Shown here piece after piece: positions 10,995-23,375 of a DNA stretch of 64,000 nt. Made by a program: the position numbers and the translations under genes. The stretch covers positions 13,338,866 to 13,402,865 of the forward strand of contig CM074185.1 in NCBI GenBank assembly GCA_037179385.1, in the 5' to 3' direction. The stretch's first letter is position 1. Every line of letters starts with the position of its first letter. The notes below the pieces were generated by a model. That model was not told where the DNA came from. It searched no databases and saw nothing but the letters and a program-made list of their open reading frames with translations. This DNA is from Holothuria scabra. Its lineage: Eukaryota; Echinodermata; Holothuroidea; Aspidochirotida; Holothuriidae.

Positions 10995-12805
10995 ATTCTC
11001 GTTGTAACTTCCTTAAACGTACAACGAAAATTTTTAATCTATTGTATTCACAAACTTTTCCAAACAGTTATTACAGCGGATTGTAAGATAGAATGTTGAG
11101 TGTTGTCCTTGACATAGTAAAATGCCATTGACAAAAAAGAAAAGAAAAAAAAAATGCCACAATCCTATTCCAAAATTCTATGTAACTGCTATTTGGAAAA
11201 GGGCTCATATAGAAACGTCATAGTCCTCTTGTAGCGCACTTCTACATTTGATCGTTGAGGATTTTTGGTGTTACTTCTATGTGACTGGGGACATTGACTT
11301 GGTTAATACCAATACCACTTAACAGTTATTGCGAACACGCTGGCCTATCAAACTTTATCTGCAATTAGAGGTGCCGGAATGGGAACTGGGCTGGAATGAT
11401 CTGCAGCTACTAGACAAAATCAAAAATTGAAAAACGCTGTCCAAAATCTTACCAAATCTTCTAGTGGTTGAGTGGTGATCTGTGAATGAAAGAATACCGG
11501 TAGTACCGAAGTGGTGTTAAGCCACGATAAGAAACCCAATGTGGCACTGTGATGACCAAGCCCGAGTTTGCACGCCTTTGGTGCAAGGGCGAAACCACAG
11601 TAAGGGTAAGAGGGAATCCTTGCAATCTTAGGGGATAAAATATACTTCATATTTTAAAAACAGAAAACAGTCTCCATCAACTTACTTCACATACATTTCA
11701 TTCTGTTCAATACTGCATTAAATATTAAGTAAATTTACTAGTACTGGTGAGTGAAATTTTTACCGATTTGGCATTTTTTGCACCCTATATTAATAACGTG
11801 ACAGCACAACAACGGAACATCGTAATCGTTCGAAACAAGTGTTAAACGATACATTAAGAACCGCTATACACGTTTATTAGAGTTTTGAGCAGAAATAATC
11901 ACGTCTTCATATCCGCGCAAAACAATCTTTTTCATGGTCATTGAGTGAAATGTTTTCCGATTTGGCATTTTTTGCTTCTTCATTAACCGAGTGCAGTAAA
12001 TTAGGGTGGAGTGACTAGTTCACATGCCGATATTTTTCCCTTCCCCGTTACTCGGCACAGTGACCATTTGGGAATGTTAAAATAGTGGCGCAATGAGAGA
12101 TATTCATTACGCTACGAGTAGAATGGGGTTAAAAATGTTCAAGAACGACGGCAGACAATACCAGGTTAAATGTATTAGAAAGGTTTAAAATGAACTTGAA
12201 AGGCGCGTAGTATTGAGCTGACCTTATCTTCTCCAGTATTTTGTGATTCCGTGTTTTTGATTTTTTCTACTTCAATGCAAATTTTTTTTCTTGGGGTAAC
12301 GTTAGGCCTACTTCAAAACCTATGTGTTTCCGACAAAAACTTAAACAGATAGTCGTGCTCATACTTAAACACACTTTTGCGTCTGCCCTTAATATAAGCA
12401 AGGTTATAGAAACTTCGGTTTCCAAACATTACCAAAGAAATGTTCAGGTTAGATTTATTTGTGAAATTAGTGACGAGATCCGGGCTGACTGTAAACACTC
12501 TTTAGAGGCGGCATGGAAGCATGACGTGCTCCTCTAAAAAGACAGTGCATGACGACAAAGCCGTTCATGCCTTCGGGCCCTTGGTGGGTAGGAGAAGACA
12601 AAGCGCCTGAATGGATTATTTAGCAATAATTTGTCGGCATCAATACGATGAACTTTAGATTCGACTTTAAATTACAACAGGCGGGCACTACATAATCCAC
12701 AGCAATTTTACTTTGATTTTTACTCTACTCTTCTTCCGAGTGACTCCGCATAAGTAAAAAAAGGAGGGATACAATCCAGTGCTCCACAGTTATAGGTGGG
12801 GACTT
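10995..12805. other. non-coding, two faint diverged repeats
   Basis: No gene recognised. At 11150-11215 the sequence resembles one arm of the foldback element at 19770-19902 (shared ACTGCTATTTGGAAA-like core). A direct repeat of about 38 bp (GAGTGAAAT...GATTTGGCATTTTTTGC) occurs at 11752 and 11945, and the sequence between them has short similarity to 15600-15650 (CCGCGC context). These look like old repeat fragments. Confidence 0.4.
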
Positions 12806-12895
12806 TCCCTTTTGCCAATTGTCCGGAGTGGGAATTGTCCTTGTTGACAATTAGCCAGGTGCCAATTGGCCGGGTTTGAGTTGTCCGGTCACGCT
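12806..12895 (+). repeat. short-motif repeat (CAATTGTCC-like)
   Basis: The words AATTGTCC, CAATTAGCC, CAATTGGCC and GTTGTCCGG recur four to five times in 90 bp at irregular 20-25 bp spacing. This is a degenerate minisatellite or part of an element with internal motif repeats. Confidence 0.5.
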
Positions 12896-13288
12896 TTTTT
12901 AAATATCTCCAAAGTGTCACTTTTTCCACAACAACATCCTTGCAAGTTGTCCATAATATTCCTCACGTAGTGTTTCGCGAGTCTTATACGTGGATTGTAT
13001 TATCCACGATTATTCGAGGTCATACGAGGTCAAAACGTGGGACTATCTTTGCTGTGGTCTTGCTTTGCACCTGTCAGTCCGATAATTTCCAAATATAGCA
13101 TATATAACTGACTTTTGAAGGGCTTCGTACTGGTTGTAAAATAGGTGGTGGTCGCTTGAGGTCATAGATGTAAATAATTTGAAGCGCCATTTTGTCCTAG
13201 ATGCATTGCAAAATTGTCCTCAACTTGCTAAGATGGATGGCTGGTATATGCAGATAACAATATTCTGTCTGACTTTGGATGAATAGTA

Positions 13289-14533
13289 CACTCTTAAAAA
13301 AAGTGGGCAAATTTTGCCCAACTTTTTGACCAACACTGGGCATCTATTCAACAACCTAAACAGTTGGGCAAAACTTTTACCAACCAAATTTGGTAAAGTT
13401 TGAACCCAACTGTTGGGCAGGAGATTACCCAACTGTTTGGTAAATTAGCATTTAAAAACATACCCACTTGTTGGGCACTTCTTTTATTATGCTGTTGGGC
13501 AAATGCATTAACCAAATGTTGGTTATATGTTAATGATCTTTTCCTTAACCGTTGGTGCTTTCTTTACATGTTAGGTTCTAGGTTATGGCAGGGAGCTGTC
13601 ACTGCAGCTCCCTGGTTATGGCAACCCATCGGTCCCAGTTTAAAAACCCTGGCTTTATAACCTATTTGGTTTGTCACTGAGTTCCGTACAAGTACGTCCA
13701 AAACTATCATTTTTAAAAGGCACTGTATTTTTAAAAGGCACTGTAAAATGATGTGTGTAAATGATGTGATGAAGTCTTGTAGTTTCATCAATGCATAAAT
13801 AGAACACAAGGGCAGCATGAGAATTAACTGGTCCGTAGCTCTCATACACTGTTATCATGGTTATGAGACAGGTTTCTTGTTATGCCGAAATCTTTCGAAT
13901 AATAATAATATATAAATGTTCATTCGGACGTGAAAGAGAATATCCCAGATCCTAACCTCTCATTGGATAGCAGTTTTGCTCCAAATACGAATCATGGAAT
14001 CTCATACAAATGTGCTCTAGTTCGTAGTACTATTTAAAGAATTTTATGGAAATAGAGATCGATTTCATGGTCTAAAATAATGTACGAGGGTAGCCGTTTG
14101 ACCAATATAAAAGATGCCAAAGAGAATTTTCAGGTTATGGTACCATGTCTGATTATGAGAAGAATTGTGAAACAAATCGGGTCAAGTGTACTGTTGTTTG
14201 GTGAAAACACTGCAACCAATAATATACCCAACAAATTGGGAAAAAATTACCCAACAAGTGGGTAAAGGGAAAATATGCTCAACTGTAGAATAAAATCTTA
14301 TCGTTATTTTGACCAGTCAGTTGGGTATTACAGTGCACGCGTGCATGGAAGGGGAAATTTAACCATTTTGTGAGCAAAGATTGACCAACACTTAGGCAAT
14401 TACTTTTACTCAACAAAAACTTTGCCCAGCGTTTAAACAGTGCACCATTAGCCCCAAAGTTGGGCAAAGTTTTACCAACACATTTCATAAACTTCTTTAA
14501 CCAACGGATATTTTACCCAACGTTTTAAGAGTG
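13289..14533. mobile_element. CACTCTTAAAA-ended DNA element, TA duplication
   Basis: TIRs begin CACTCTTAAAA at 13289 and end TTTTAAGAGTG at 14533, flanked by TA on both sides. Both arms are packed with TTGGGCAAA / TTTGCCCAA words and variants (TTGGTAAA, TTACCCAAC) in both orientations. No transposase frame is visible, so it is non-autonomous. The same termini occur in elements at 33017 and 56590. A 26-bp hairpin with its own 7-bp duplication (13589) is inserted inside it. Confidence 0.78.
13589..13614. mobile_element. 26-bp palindrome with perfect 7-bp flanking repeat
   Basis: Arms CAGGGAGCTG and CAGCTCCCTG are perfectly complementary around a 6-nt loop (TCACTG). GTTATGG stands immediately on both sides (13582-13588 and 13615-13621), as a target duplication would. 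It is one of seven similar items in the window. No known superfamily can be assigned from 26 bp. Confidence 0.7.
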
Positions 14534-14535
14534 TA

Positions 14536-17500
14536 ATAATTTTGACACTGTTATGACCAACTTTGTGCCACCCCTCTATTTTTACTCTTCTCACAAATTC
14601 AGTTCATTACATATTTCCCGTTGAATTGCACTCCCTTTAAAACTGTCTGTGTATAAAATACAAGTCTAGAGGACAAATTACAGTACAAGCATGGAGTCAA
14701 ATTACACTGAACTAAACTTTCTTCCGGAAGGATGAAAGTGGTCAAATTTCTTTTAACAAGAAGGCAGCTTTTACTTACTACTGTGTTATCACAACCCATT
14801 AAAAACTTGCCTTCTACCTTTGCTAATTTCACAACGGCACAATTTAAGGAGAATCTTGTTTTCCAGAAATCAAAAAAGCGTTCTGACTATCTGGTTAATT
14901 CAAGTGGTCTTTAAATTTAATCTCTTTGCACACATTTAGAATCATTCTCCTAATTTGAGAAAGGTCTCAAAAAATTGTACTTTTTGCTATTGTATAACTA
15001 ACTGGGTTCTAAGTTTTCTTTAGATGTATGACCTCCTAGGATGAACAATGTGTCACACTGAGTAATTCAACAGGCCTGAGCAGGTGATGTAGTCCACTGG
15101 AGCTATATTGACCCCATTTTAATTTTCTTGGGATACAACTCTGTTATCCTACATTTGAAATAAATTTGCGGGAAGTAGGATTATTTTTTTCGATTATAGG
15201 AATTGTAATGTATTGATATGAACATTTTAATGTGAATTTCTTGGTGTGAATCTTTCAGCTGCGGTAGTTTCACTTGTATGTTATCTTGGTGGCTTAGATT
15301 TAATTCTTGGCAAAAGAGACGAAAGAGATTTTCGTCCACGACAATGTAAAATAATACGACCTGTTTGGAAATAGTACAGACCTTTGCCTTAGAGTACGTT
15401 CATACTTTTATAGAATATGTTTAGTGGTTGGACCACGTGTTTCTTTGTTATTTCTTCAAATTGTTGTCAACATGTAAAAAAAAAAACCCCTTGTATCGAT
15501 AATGTAAGCTTGAAGACATAACTTACCCATAGATCGTAACAAGCCTCACACTGGACAGTGAGGCCTGATAAAGTTGCCAACCGGTTTTTGCATATTGGAG
15601 CCGGGATTGTTACGTCTCCATACCCGCGCGAAATGATCTTTCAAGTAATCGCGACGGGATGTGCAAGTTCATTTTTCTGCACACATTTCGATACGATGAC
15701 GCTCAACAACGAACGAATAGTTTGTAACAGGCCTTATACGGTACAATGGGACCTGCTAAGGATGCGCTTGGCTTTTTGACCCTATATAGTTAAATTTGAA
15801 TTCACCCCTCTACTCTTGTTTACAACTTGTCAACTTATTCGCATACTGGCATAATCGACAATAATAATTTTTAAGAATCGGCGTTTCAACTCGAGTTGAA
15901 CAACACATAATTACGGGTCCTTACCAAGTTGAGTTATTTACTTGATGAATCTTTCACAAGCTTTAAAGTGTACCTCAAGTAAAAAAAATCAAAAATATAT
16001 ATTTTAAAGCATGGAAAACGAATTCTAACAGTCTAACTCCCATCTTCGTAGGACATTCCTTAGCTGAGATATAAGAACTTTATTCACTTAAAACGAATTG
16101 GTCCACTGCACAATAATGTGTGACTTTCTTGTTGCACAACTCACATAAACTGCTTTGTTTTCCTTTAAAATTAGAAATGTTTCATGACCTTGAACACTTC
16201 CTGTTTGCCTGCATGGCATGTTGCAGGGAGACAGGCTTAATTAATTACACCACTCCATGAGAGTAAAAATGCTTTCGCACCCTGATACAAGGTGAAGTAA
16301 CTTTCAGAAAAACAAAGAAATACAAAGATTGTAATTTTAGTAGTACAACAATGACATCACAATTTATTGCGCAGTACACCATTTTAACTTGAGTGAATAA
16401 ACTTCAACGTTTTATATCACAGCTCCGGAATTTCCTGCTAGGATGTGAGTTGGATTGTACGTAGGAAATCATTATTCATGTTCTTTAACATATATTTTTG
16501 AAATTTTGACTCAAGATACACTTTAAATTATCGAAAATCAAATACACAATTAGATTGTTTTTACAAACTTCAATTCTGAAAATAAACCGGTTTGAGCAAT
16601 TTATGTATTCGTCACTACCTAATGTCTAAACTGTTTCTTTGCCAGTTTTTGAGATTTTGCCTATTTGTCAATCAGTCAGTCGTTATACCCAAACTGCACC
16701 GCGACACTAAGATTTAGAGGCATATTCCAGTGGCTTGCCAAACCCTGTCGCAATTTCATTTTCCTGACTCCTGAGTTATTTCTTTTTGAAGATTGGTTAT
16801 TTTGGCTTGAAAGTATTTTCACTTTTCACAAATATTTATCAATTTTTACCCGTTCGGGGGATATTTGCCAGGGGTGGGGCCATTATCAAATGTCTCCCAT
16901 GACACATTGTAATAATAATGTTCAAAACAGAGTTGCAATTTTTATGATTTTAGAAAAGATAAATTCGGTCAATATTAAAATCTCTGTTAAGAAAACTTCG
17001 TCATGTTTCGTTTTACATAGGCGGCGCATAAGAGAATTCTGCCCCTTGAAAGTGGACGTCGTGACTTGGCCAATAGCGTTATTACTTGGCCGATATTTCA
17101 ACAATAGCAAACCGCAGACAACTATAGGCGGTCATTGGACCATGTAATCTGCCACAAACAGGCCTTTTGTCAGTAATGAAACGAGCAAGGACAGGATAAG
17201 TTTGTCCAATTTTGAAGGAATTAGATTTCTCTAATGGCCGATTTGAGACATCGTGTAACTTTCCTATGACCTTTGCCCTAAGCGAAATTTATAGACCAGC
17301 CACAAACGAAAGTTTTGTGCACTTTTTGCTCCGTAAGGGTGTGCAAGCCGATCGTAATTGTTGAAGGTCCCTACTTTTTTCGCCCTTTGTGGCTTAACTA
17401 TGATCTTACATCGATAACACAAACACATTTAAGAACAAATCGACGACTTTGAGGAGGTAGACACAAAGTTCTCATAAATATTCATACCCTTCGGAGGCAA

Positions 17501-17997
17501 ATTTTCCCCCAATCTGAGGAAACCTCATTTTCCCCGAAAGCGATTATCTCCCAAACTGGTTATGGAATATGGGTAGATTGCGTTGGATTCCTTTCGTTTT
17601 TCTTTTAAATTTAATGTCCTGTTTGTCCTTTAAATCTGATACTGTTGTGATGTTGAATACCTTTTCCAATAGATTTAACATTACCCTACATCACATGTGG
17701 GGTGTAGCAAATGATTCCTGCTAAATATTCCCTGTACTGGCATCAAAATTATAAATTAATTAAATGCAATGTTATTAACTTAGTGCTGCAATGACCTGAT
17801 GTCATTACATATTTCCCATAATGCACTACATCCCTTGGAAAAGTTGCCTTACTTTCAAAATAAATATCTTCCTAATGCTATATGCTATTGAGATTATTGC
17901 AGTTGTCCCCTCCTGAAGGAGAAATTGTCTTTGCATATTTTTAAGTCTATGAATTTTGTATTCGAAAAATGTCTTTAAAAGTCTGAAAGTGGGGGAA
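14536..17997. other. non-coding, nothing firm
   Basis: Short open frames only. 15548-15780 is slightly GC-richer and weakly resembles 11800-11935. A 14-bp imperfect hairpin (CCTGT...ACAGG) lies near 16199-16234. I find no exon, RNA gene or complete element. Confidence 0.4.
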
Positions 17998-18210
17998 GAC
18001 AAGTGAGGGGAAATGGGAGTGCTGGGCGAAACCGTTCGCGTCTAGATGCAAACAGAACGCGAAGCCCAGGTTCTTGTGCTTTTAATGAGCTTGCCTTGGC
18101 GTTACAGCAGAGGACGTCCAAGGGCGCGCCTCAAGGCCACGGATCTGTTCCACGGGAGCAAAGCCTTCACGAAAGGCCAGGGACGAAGCTCCGTAGGACG
18201 TGGGGTTTAG
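17998..18210. other. GC-rich island of unknown nature
   Basis: About 210 bp clearly richer in G+C and in CpG than its surroundings (e.g. GGGCGCGCCTC), with an open frame from 18003 to 18242 that matches nothing I recognise. It could be an old exon, a fragment of a repeat or a small CpG island. Confidence 0.3.
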
Positions 18211-18625
18211 CATATCTCTGTGTGAAAAATTCAGCCCCTTGATAGGCATACTTATATGGAGAGAAGCCCACGGAAGCTCTGATGTAACAAGCATATCTTT
18301 GGATGAAAATAAGTCTCTGGGGAGGTATACTATTAAATAAATATTTTTTCGGTTAACGCAACTCGTTACTAACCTAACTTTGGGGGCAAATGGCAAGGGC
18401 AAATTCGAAAGGTAAATGAGCTCTCTTTCCCTCATAGGGCAGCCAATGATGGACCATCCCAACTGCTTAATTCGCTATCTATCGTGTCTCAAAGTTGACT
18501 AGCCACATTTGCCTCAAACGCATTCGAAATCATTTTTTTCATGGAACAACTTCTTGTATCTACAGTCTGAATTTCCAAACGTATAGATCACATAGTTAGA
18601 TGCAACGAGGCTCTCGACTAAAATA

Positions 18626-18835
18626 GAAAGCAAAGTCGGCTAGTTAACTGGTCCACCCGAAGATGCTTCAGTCCGACGCGCAACCGACTTGGTCGGCTGG
18701 GTAACCGGTTTTAGTGGCAAGCCTATGCCAAGTGGCCGTGACATCGAGCGGGACTTGAACCAATGCACATGTAAGACACAGTGGTACACAGCAGCTGGAA
18801 TAGACCACTCTGCCACTCGACGACCCTCGACTAAA
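18626..18835 (-). mobile_element. tRNA-derived SINE, family A, full length
   Basis: Read on the minus strand from 18835 it starts with a tRNA-like head: A box TGGCAGAGTGG (18816-18826) and B box GGTTCAAGTCC (18751-18761). The A-B spacing of about 43 nt suggests a class II (Ser/Leu-like) parent. A tail follows, ending GACTTTGCTTTC. A perfect 13-bp target duplication, CTCGACTAAAATA, lies at 18613-18625 and 18836-18848. No protein is encoded; transcription would be by RNA polymerase III with a LINE supplying the reverse transcriptase. A truncated relative is at 45109-45213. Confidence 0.9.
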
Positions 18836-18848
18836 ATACTTGCAATGT

Positions 18849-19769
18849 TCTTCAAGTAGCATGGCTCCAGTCAAAATAAAACATGACACCACAGTACTTA
18901 ATGACAGACTGAGTCAGAGTTTTTTACCTTTCTTTTGTACAACAAGAAAGTACAAAGCACTGACTGATATAACGTTGAATAAGAACCTCCACACCTATAG
19001 CATGAATTGACAGAATGACGATTGATACTTTTGTGCAGGAAAGAATTTCCTCGTAGGCTACCCGGTAGGTTGGGATTTCCCCGTCTACGTTCAATGTTTT
19101 GTCCGATTTCACAAAATTGAAATAACGACCTACAAATGTCAGGGTCATGCAGTGTAAAGACATGGAAGCCTTGGAAACGTTTCCTTAACAAAGGTAGGCT
19201 TGTTTATGATCAAAATATCAACATTAAACACAATTGGGCTAGTTCTTCCGTAATGTGAACATGAATAAACTGTCAGTGAATTCGCTTCTGATTTTTTTCT
19301 TTAAATGAGGCATTGATTGCTATAGGTTAAGGAGGAAATTAAGTTACGCTAACTTGAAGTAGTGTACTGTAATAAACTGTCCTGTTTCATGATTGGCTCT
19401 TGAGAGTCATGTGACAGTTCTTTAACCCCTCGATTGTGAAATTTACTAGAAGTATCCGCCTTGTTTGTCTTGAATATGCAATGTGTTATTCCGAAAAACC
19501 AGGCTTGGTTTTTTACAAGTAAATATTTTTTTTGCCTGGACTTGGGTAAAAACTGGTGAAACGTGTTTTTAATAGTGGGCCTTCTAACCAGTAGGAAATG
19601 GAAGAGAACAAAATTCTCTATCAATCAAAATGTAAATTTTCTCTTAACCAACACACATGATGAATAAACCATCACCCCTCTTAAACCCCCAACCCTAACC
19701 CTTAAAATTGAGTAACTTCAAAAACCTTTCTCCGTTTATATTAAGTCCGATAAACTGTGCAAAAATAGG
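18849..19769. other. non-coding, nothing recognised
   Basis: Only short, featureless frames on both strands. Confidence 0.4.
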
Positions 19770-19902
19770 CAAAAATAGCAATTACAAAGATTGTGGGATA
19801 TAGTTTTGGTGTTTGTCTTTTTTGTCAATTGCATTTTATTGTGGTGAAAATTGACGTACACTCAAAACTCTATCCCACAATTCATTGTAATTGCTATTTG
19901 GA
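19770..19902. mobile_element. 133-bp foldback element
   Basis: Arms of about 40 bp at 19770-19810 and 19862-19902 are inverted copies, e.g. ATAGCAATTACAAAGATTGT against the complement of ACAATTCATTGTAATTGCTA. The loop is about 50 bp. The element is non-coding and MITE-like, and part of one arm resembles 11150-11215. Confidence 0.65.
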
Positions 19903-22159
19903 AATAGGTCTATGTAGACGTACCAAATACATAAGAGACAATTTAATGTTTTTTTTTTAATAATCGTATTGAATCACACATATACACAGGCATGTTCCAA
20001 TTAGAATATGGTAACCTGGGTGATAGCACAGCATTCGAAGTTCTCTCTATCGCACGAAAATATGGCAGTTGGATGATTTCTATAGGAACGAATTTAAAAG
20101 AAGAGTCTCAAGTCTTTAAAAGTGTTAACATGTTAAATTGATACTTATTCAAAGCATATCAACCAAAGCATATCAACATATCCCCACATTAATGGACAGT
20201 CTTTTGTTTTTCTTTTAACTTTACAGCTTATTTTCTCCACAACGATCTCATATTATCAGAATGTGGTTTCATAAGCCGCTTGAGAAACTTGCAATTTTTT
20301 CTTTCCACTAAGTGAGTCGTATTCTATCAAATTATCTTTAAGGTCAACTCTATCATATTAACGTTAAGGACCTCAACAGTGTGAAAAAACAAAAGGAAAC
20401 AAAGCATTCCTTTTCAATTTGAGGAAGAGATATGACCTAAAACTCAATTTTGACACAGATCTACTAACTTTATTTACTAGTGATATCTCTAGAACTATAC
20501 TTCCGATTTGAATGGAAATTTAACCACACTATTTTCATTTGGTTTCTCTTTCACGGTTGGGAATTGTTATTATTATTATTATTTTTTTTTGCTTAAACTT
20601 CCCCATTAAAACATTGCAGGTAAATGATACAAAATTTGAGCTATTGTATGACTCACAGACTGTAGAAAGACCTATTTATCCTTGGAAGGACACACGTGAA
20701 TGAGACTAACACTTTGTCACGGTAAGAAAAGATTCACATGAAACTGAAAATAAATTGTTCAATCATTCCCACGGATTGCTGTCTATTTCTGTTCAAAGTA
20801 GATGTGTATTAACTGTACACCTACACAAAGGGAATTAGTGAAACAAATCACTAAAAACATCCATCAAGACCCTTACATTGGAAATTAATGACCTAAATTG
20901 GGTAGTGTTTATATAAGATTATGATCTGTGTGTTTTTATTTTAGTTTCGCTTTATTCTAAACTAGTCAAACTGTAATGCTCTTTATTGCATGGCACTGAA
21001 CAATAAAAAAATATCATTTTTTATTGAAGGGTGATAACTGCAAAAACTAACGAAAAACGGTGTGAGTAAACGTTTTGAATTGAAATTGATTGTCCAGTGT
21101 TTAAACAAACATGAACATTGTAATTATTTAAGAATTGAATAATTTATAGGAGGACAAAAAACCTATTGTCTTTCACCTACGTATAGGCAGATAAGACGTC
21201 CCTATGGTTTGTCCTATCTCAGGTTTAGACCTAGTAGGCAGTGCCTCAATTTAATGTAAAACTTAAGAATGATTAAAACAACCTATAGAATAAATCAATG
21301 TTCCCACCAAATTCCAGGGCTAGGTTTAAATGCATATTGAGTAAATTTTTCCCAAAATCTTTCTTCAATCTTTCACAAATTAACATTTTGATATACTGCC
21401 CTCAATTATATGAACCCTATTTTTACAAATGCATTCAAAAAGTGAACTTTCCTTTAAACATGAATGAGTAAGGCTGTTAATTTCTAGCCCTGACTCGATT
21501 TTGACTTGATTCTAACAACTGACACGAGACAGTTGTTAGGAGGACTGTAAATGGGACCGCAATGGGCTCAGTTTAACTCTTTCTCAGAGCGGATTTTCAA
21601 TTTAGCCGACTCCTCAAAATGAAAGTTTTGTGAAACTGAAAAGAACAGGGTTGCAGGGATTTTCAAAAAATTGCAAACGGTCATATGTAAATATTTCTGA
21701 CGATTTATGAACTTTTATGGAAGTATTAGGGTTCGTCAAAATGTCTTTTTCCTTGCTAAGCTGCAGAATGTACCTCAAAGATTCTGACCGTTAAAAATAA
21801 GGATTATTCTGGACTGTTCTCATTCGTTGACAAAACAATCTTCAGTAAAACTTAAAAAAATCCTACAAATCCAGACACCTACACCAAAATGCCAAAAAAA
21901 TGAAGAAATATGTTTAAATATCACTTTTTCATTAGGTCAGCTAAAATTTCAAACGAATTACTAAAACAGACAATACATCGGTCAAAATAACAAATTTTAA
22001 ACATGAATAACATCCACGAAACCTGTTTTGTAATTTGGTCTGCTTTCCTTATTTTTAAAGAAACGTAATTAACTTACAGTAATTGATGCTAATTTTTGTA
22101 ACATTTTCGTAAGTCGAGTTGTTCTTCAAAAATCCGTTTAAAAGAAGAAAAATTTTCTA
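19903..22159. other. AT-rich non-coding DNA
   Basis: No gene. Contains a small TTA-rich run near 20567-20590 and a 9-bp-stem hairpin at 21512-21539 without flanking repeats. Confidence 0.4.
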
Positions 22160-22163
22160 TGAG

Positions 22164-22890
22164 GGTCAAAATTTATTATCCCCCGTAGGTGACGAGTAGA
22201 AGAGTTTGATCTTTTTGTTATTTCAAGAAGCCCTTATTATGAGGGATTAAATTCAAGATCTCTCATACACACTTCCACTATGAAAGTTGGTTCAATGTTT
22301 AAGATTGAAAAATAATAAATATCTCCATCTGAAACGCTAAATATATTCAATGCTCTGTTTTAGTAAATTGAGAAAACCCCGACTATGACCATGAGGGTTA
22401 AAAACCAAGATCCCCCATAGATGCAGCGATAAGGAAATAAGTATTCAGTAATCAATGAAGTGTACAGTATACTATGAGGGATAAACCTCAGGATCCTTCA
22501 TACAAAATTGCACAATGAAAGTTATGCGGGTCAAAATTTATTATCCCCCGTAGGTGACGAGTAGAAGAGTGATCTTTTTGTTATTTCAAGAAGCCCTCAT
22601 TATGAGGGATTAAATTCAAGATCCCTCGTACACACTTCCACTATGAAATTTGGTTCAATGTTTAAGATTGAAAAATAATAAATATCTCCATCTGAAACGA
22701 CGCTAAATATATTCAATGCTCTTTTTTAGTAAATTGAGGCAACCCCGACTATGACCATGAGGGTTAAAAACCAAGATCCCCCATGGATGCAGCGATAAGG
22801 AAATAAGTATTCAGTAATCAATGAAGTGTACAGTATACTTTGAGGGATAAACCTCAGGATCCTTCATACACAATTGCACAATGACAGTTA
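22164..22890 (+). repeat. tandem duplication of a ~364-bp unit holding palindromic modules
   Basis: Two head-to-tail units, 22164-22527 and 22528-22890, about 97% alike by eye (a 2-bp loss, a 3-bp gain and roughly ten substitutions). Each unit contains four copies of a ~29-bp module whose ends read ATGAGGG and CCYTCATA (for example at 22239, 22391 and 22474). The module also occurs at 49.4-50.5 kb. Confidence 0.88.
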
Positions 22891-23375
22891 GCCTACTTAA
22901 TGTTTACAAATTGTCAGTGTATTTAGCAGGAAGTACTACGGCCACTATCTATCCGGCACAACACTACAGTGTAATGTAAGGGTTAGAAGTTTCGACACTT
23001 TTTCTTGAAAGATACAATGATGATTATGGAGTGTCACGGTTGAATAATATTAATTGCTTTACATCCTTTAATTAGCTTAAAATGGTATCAAATGAATTGT
23101 TTTGAGGAAGACTCTTTAAGTAGTTACCATAAAAATGTGAATTTTAAGTGTGTAACTCCCCTAAATGAACATGGAATGGTCCAACCGGATGGAAAGTGGT
23201 CATGAGTTGGGAAAACTAATGCTCTGTTTTATTGGAATGTGAATTGAAATTTACAGTGCGAGGGTCAAGAGGCAAGATCCCTCAAAAGCTCTGCGTTAAG
23301 AAACAATTAAAAACATTTATTGTACTGGCGAGCTTATATACTCAGTGAAGGATAAACCTTGAGGCCTATTTCATA
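22891..23375 (+). repeat. diverged continuation of the palindromic-module locus
   Basis: Further modules at about 23257-23286 (GAGGGTCAAGAGGCAAGATC) and a degenerate one at 23344-23375. Otherwise unremarkable. Confidence 0.5.

Noticed and set aside
16199..16234. Hairpin CCTGT...ACAGG containing CAGGGAG
   Set aside because: The orientation and termini differ from the group, and there is no flanking duplication.
16665..17147. 160-codon open frame
   Set aside because: Composition resembles random AT-rich DNA and no recognisable motif is present.
18082..18462. 126-codon open frame on the minus strand
   Set aside because: No domain, signal or splice context; it overlaps the GC-rich island and is probably chance.
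22160..23375. CRISPR-like array at the module locus
   Set aside because: Modules are irregularly spaced and degenerate, and the genome is eukaryotic with no cas genes.
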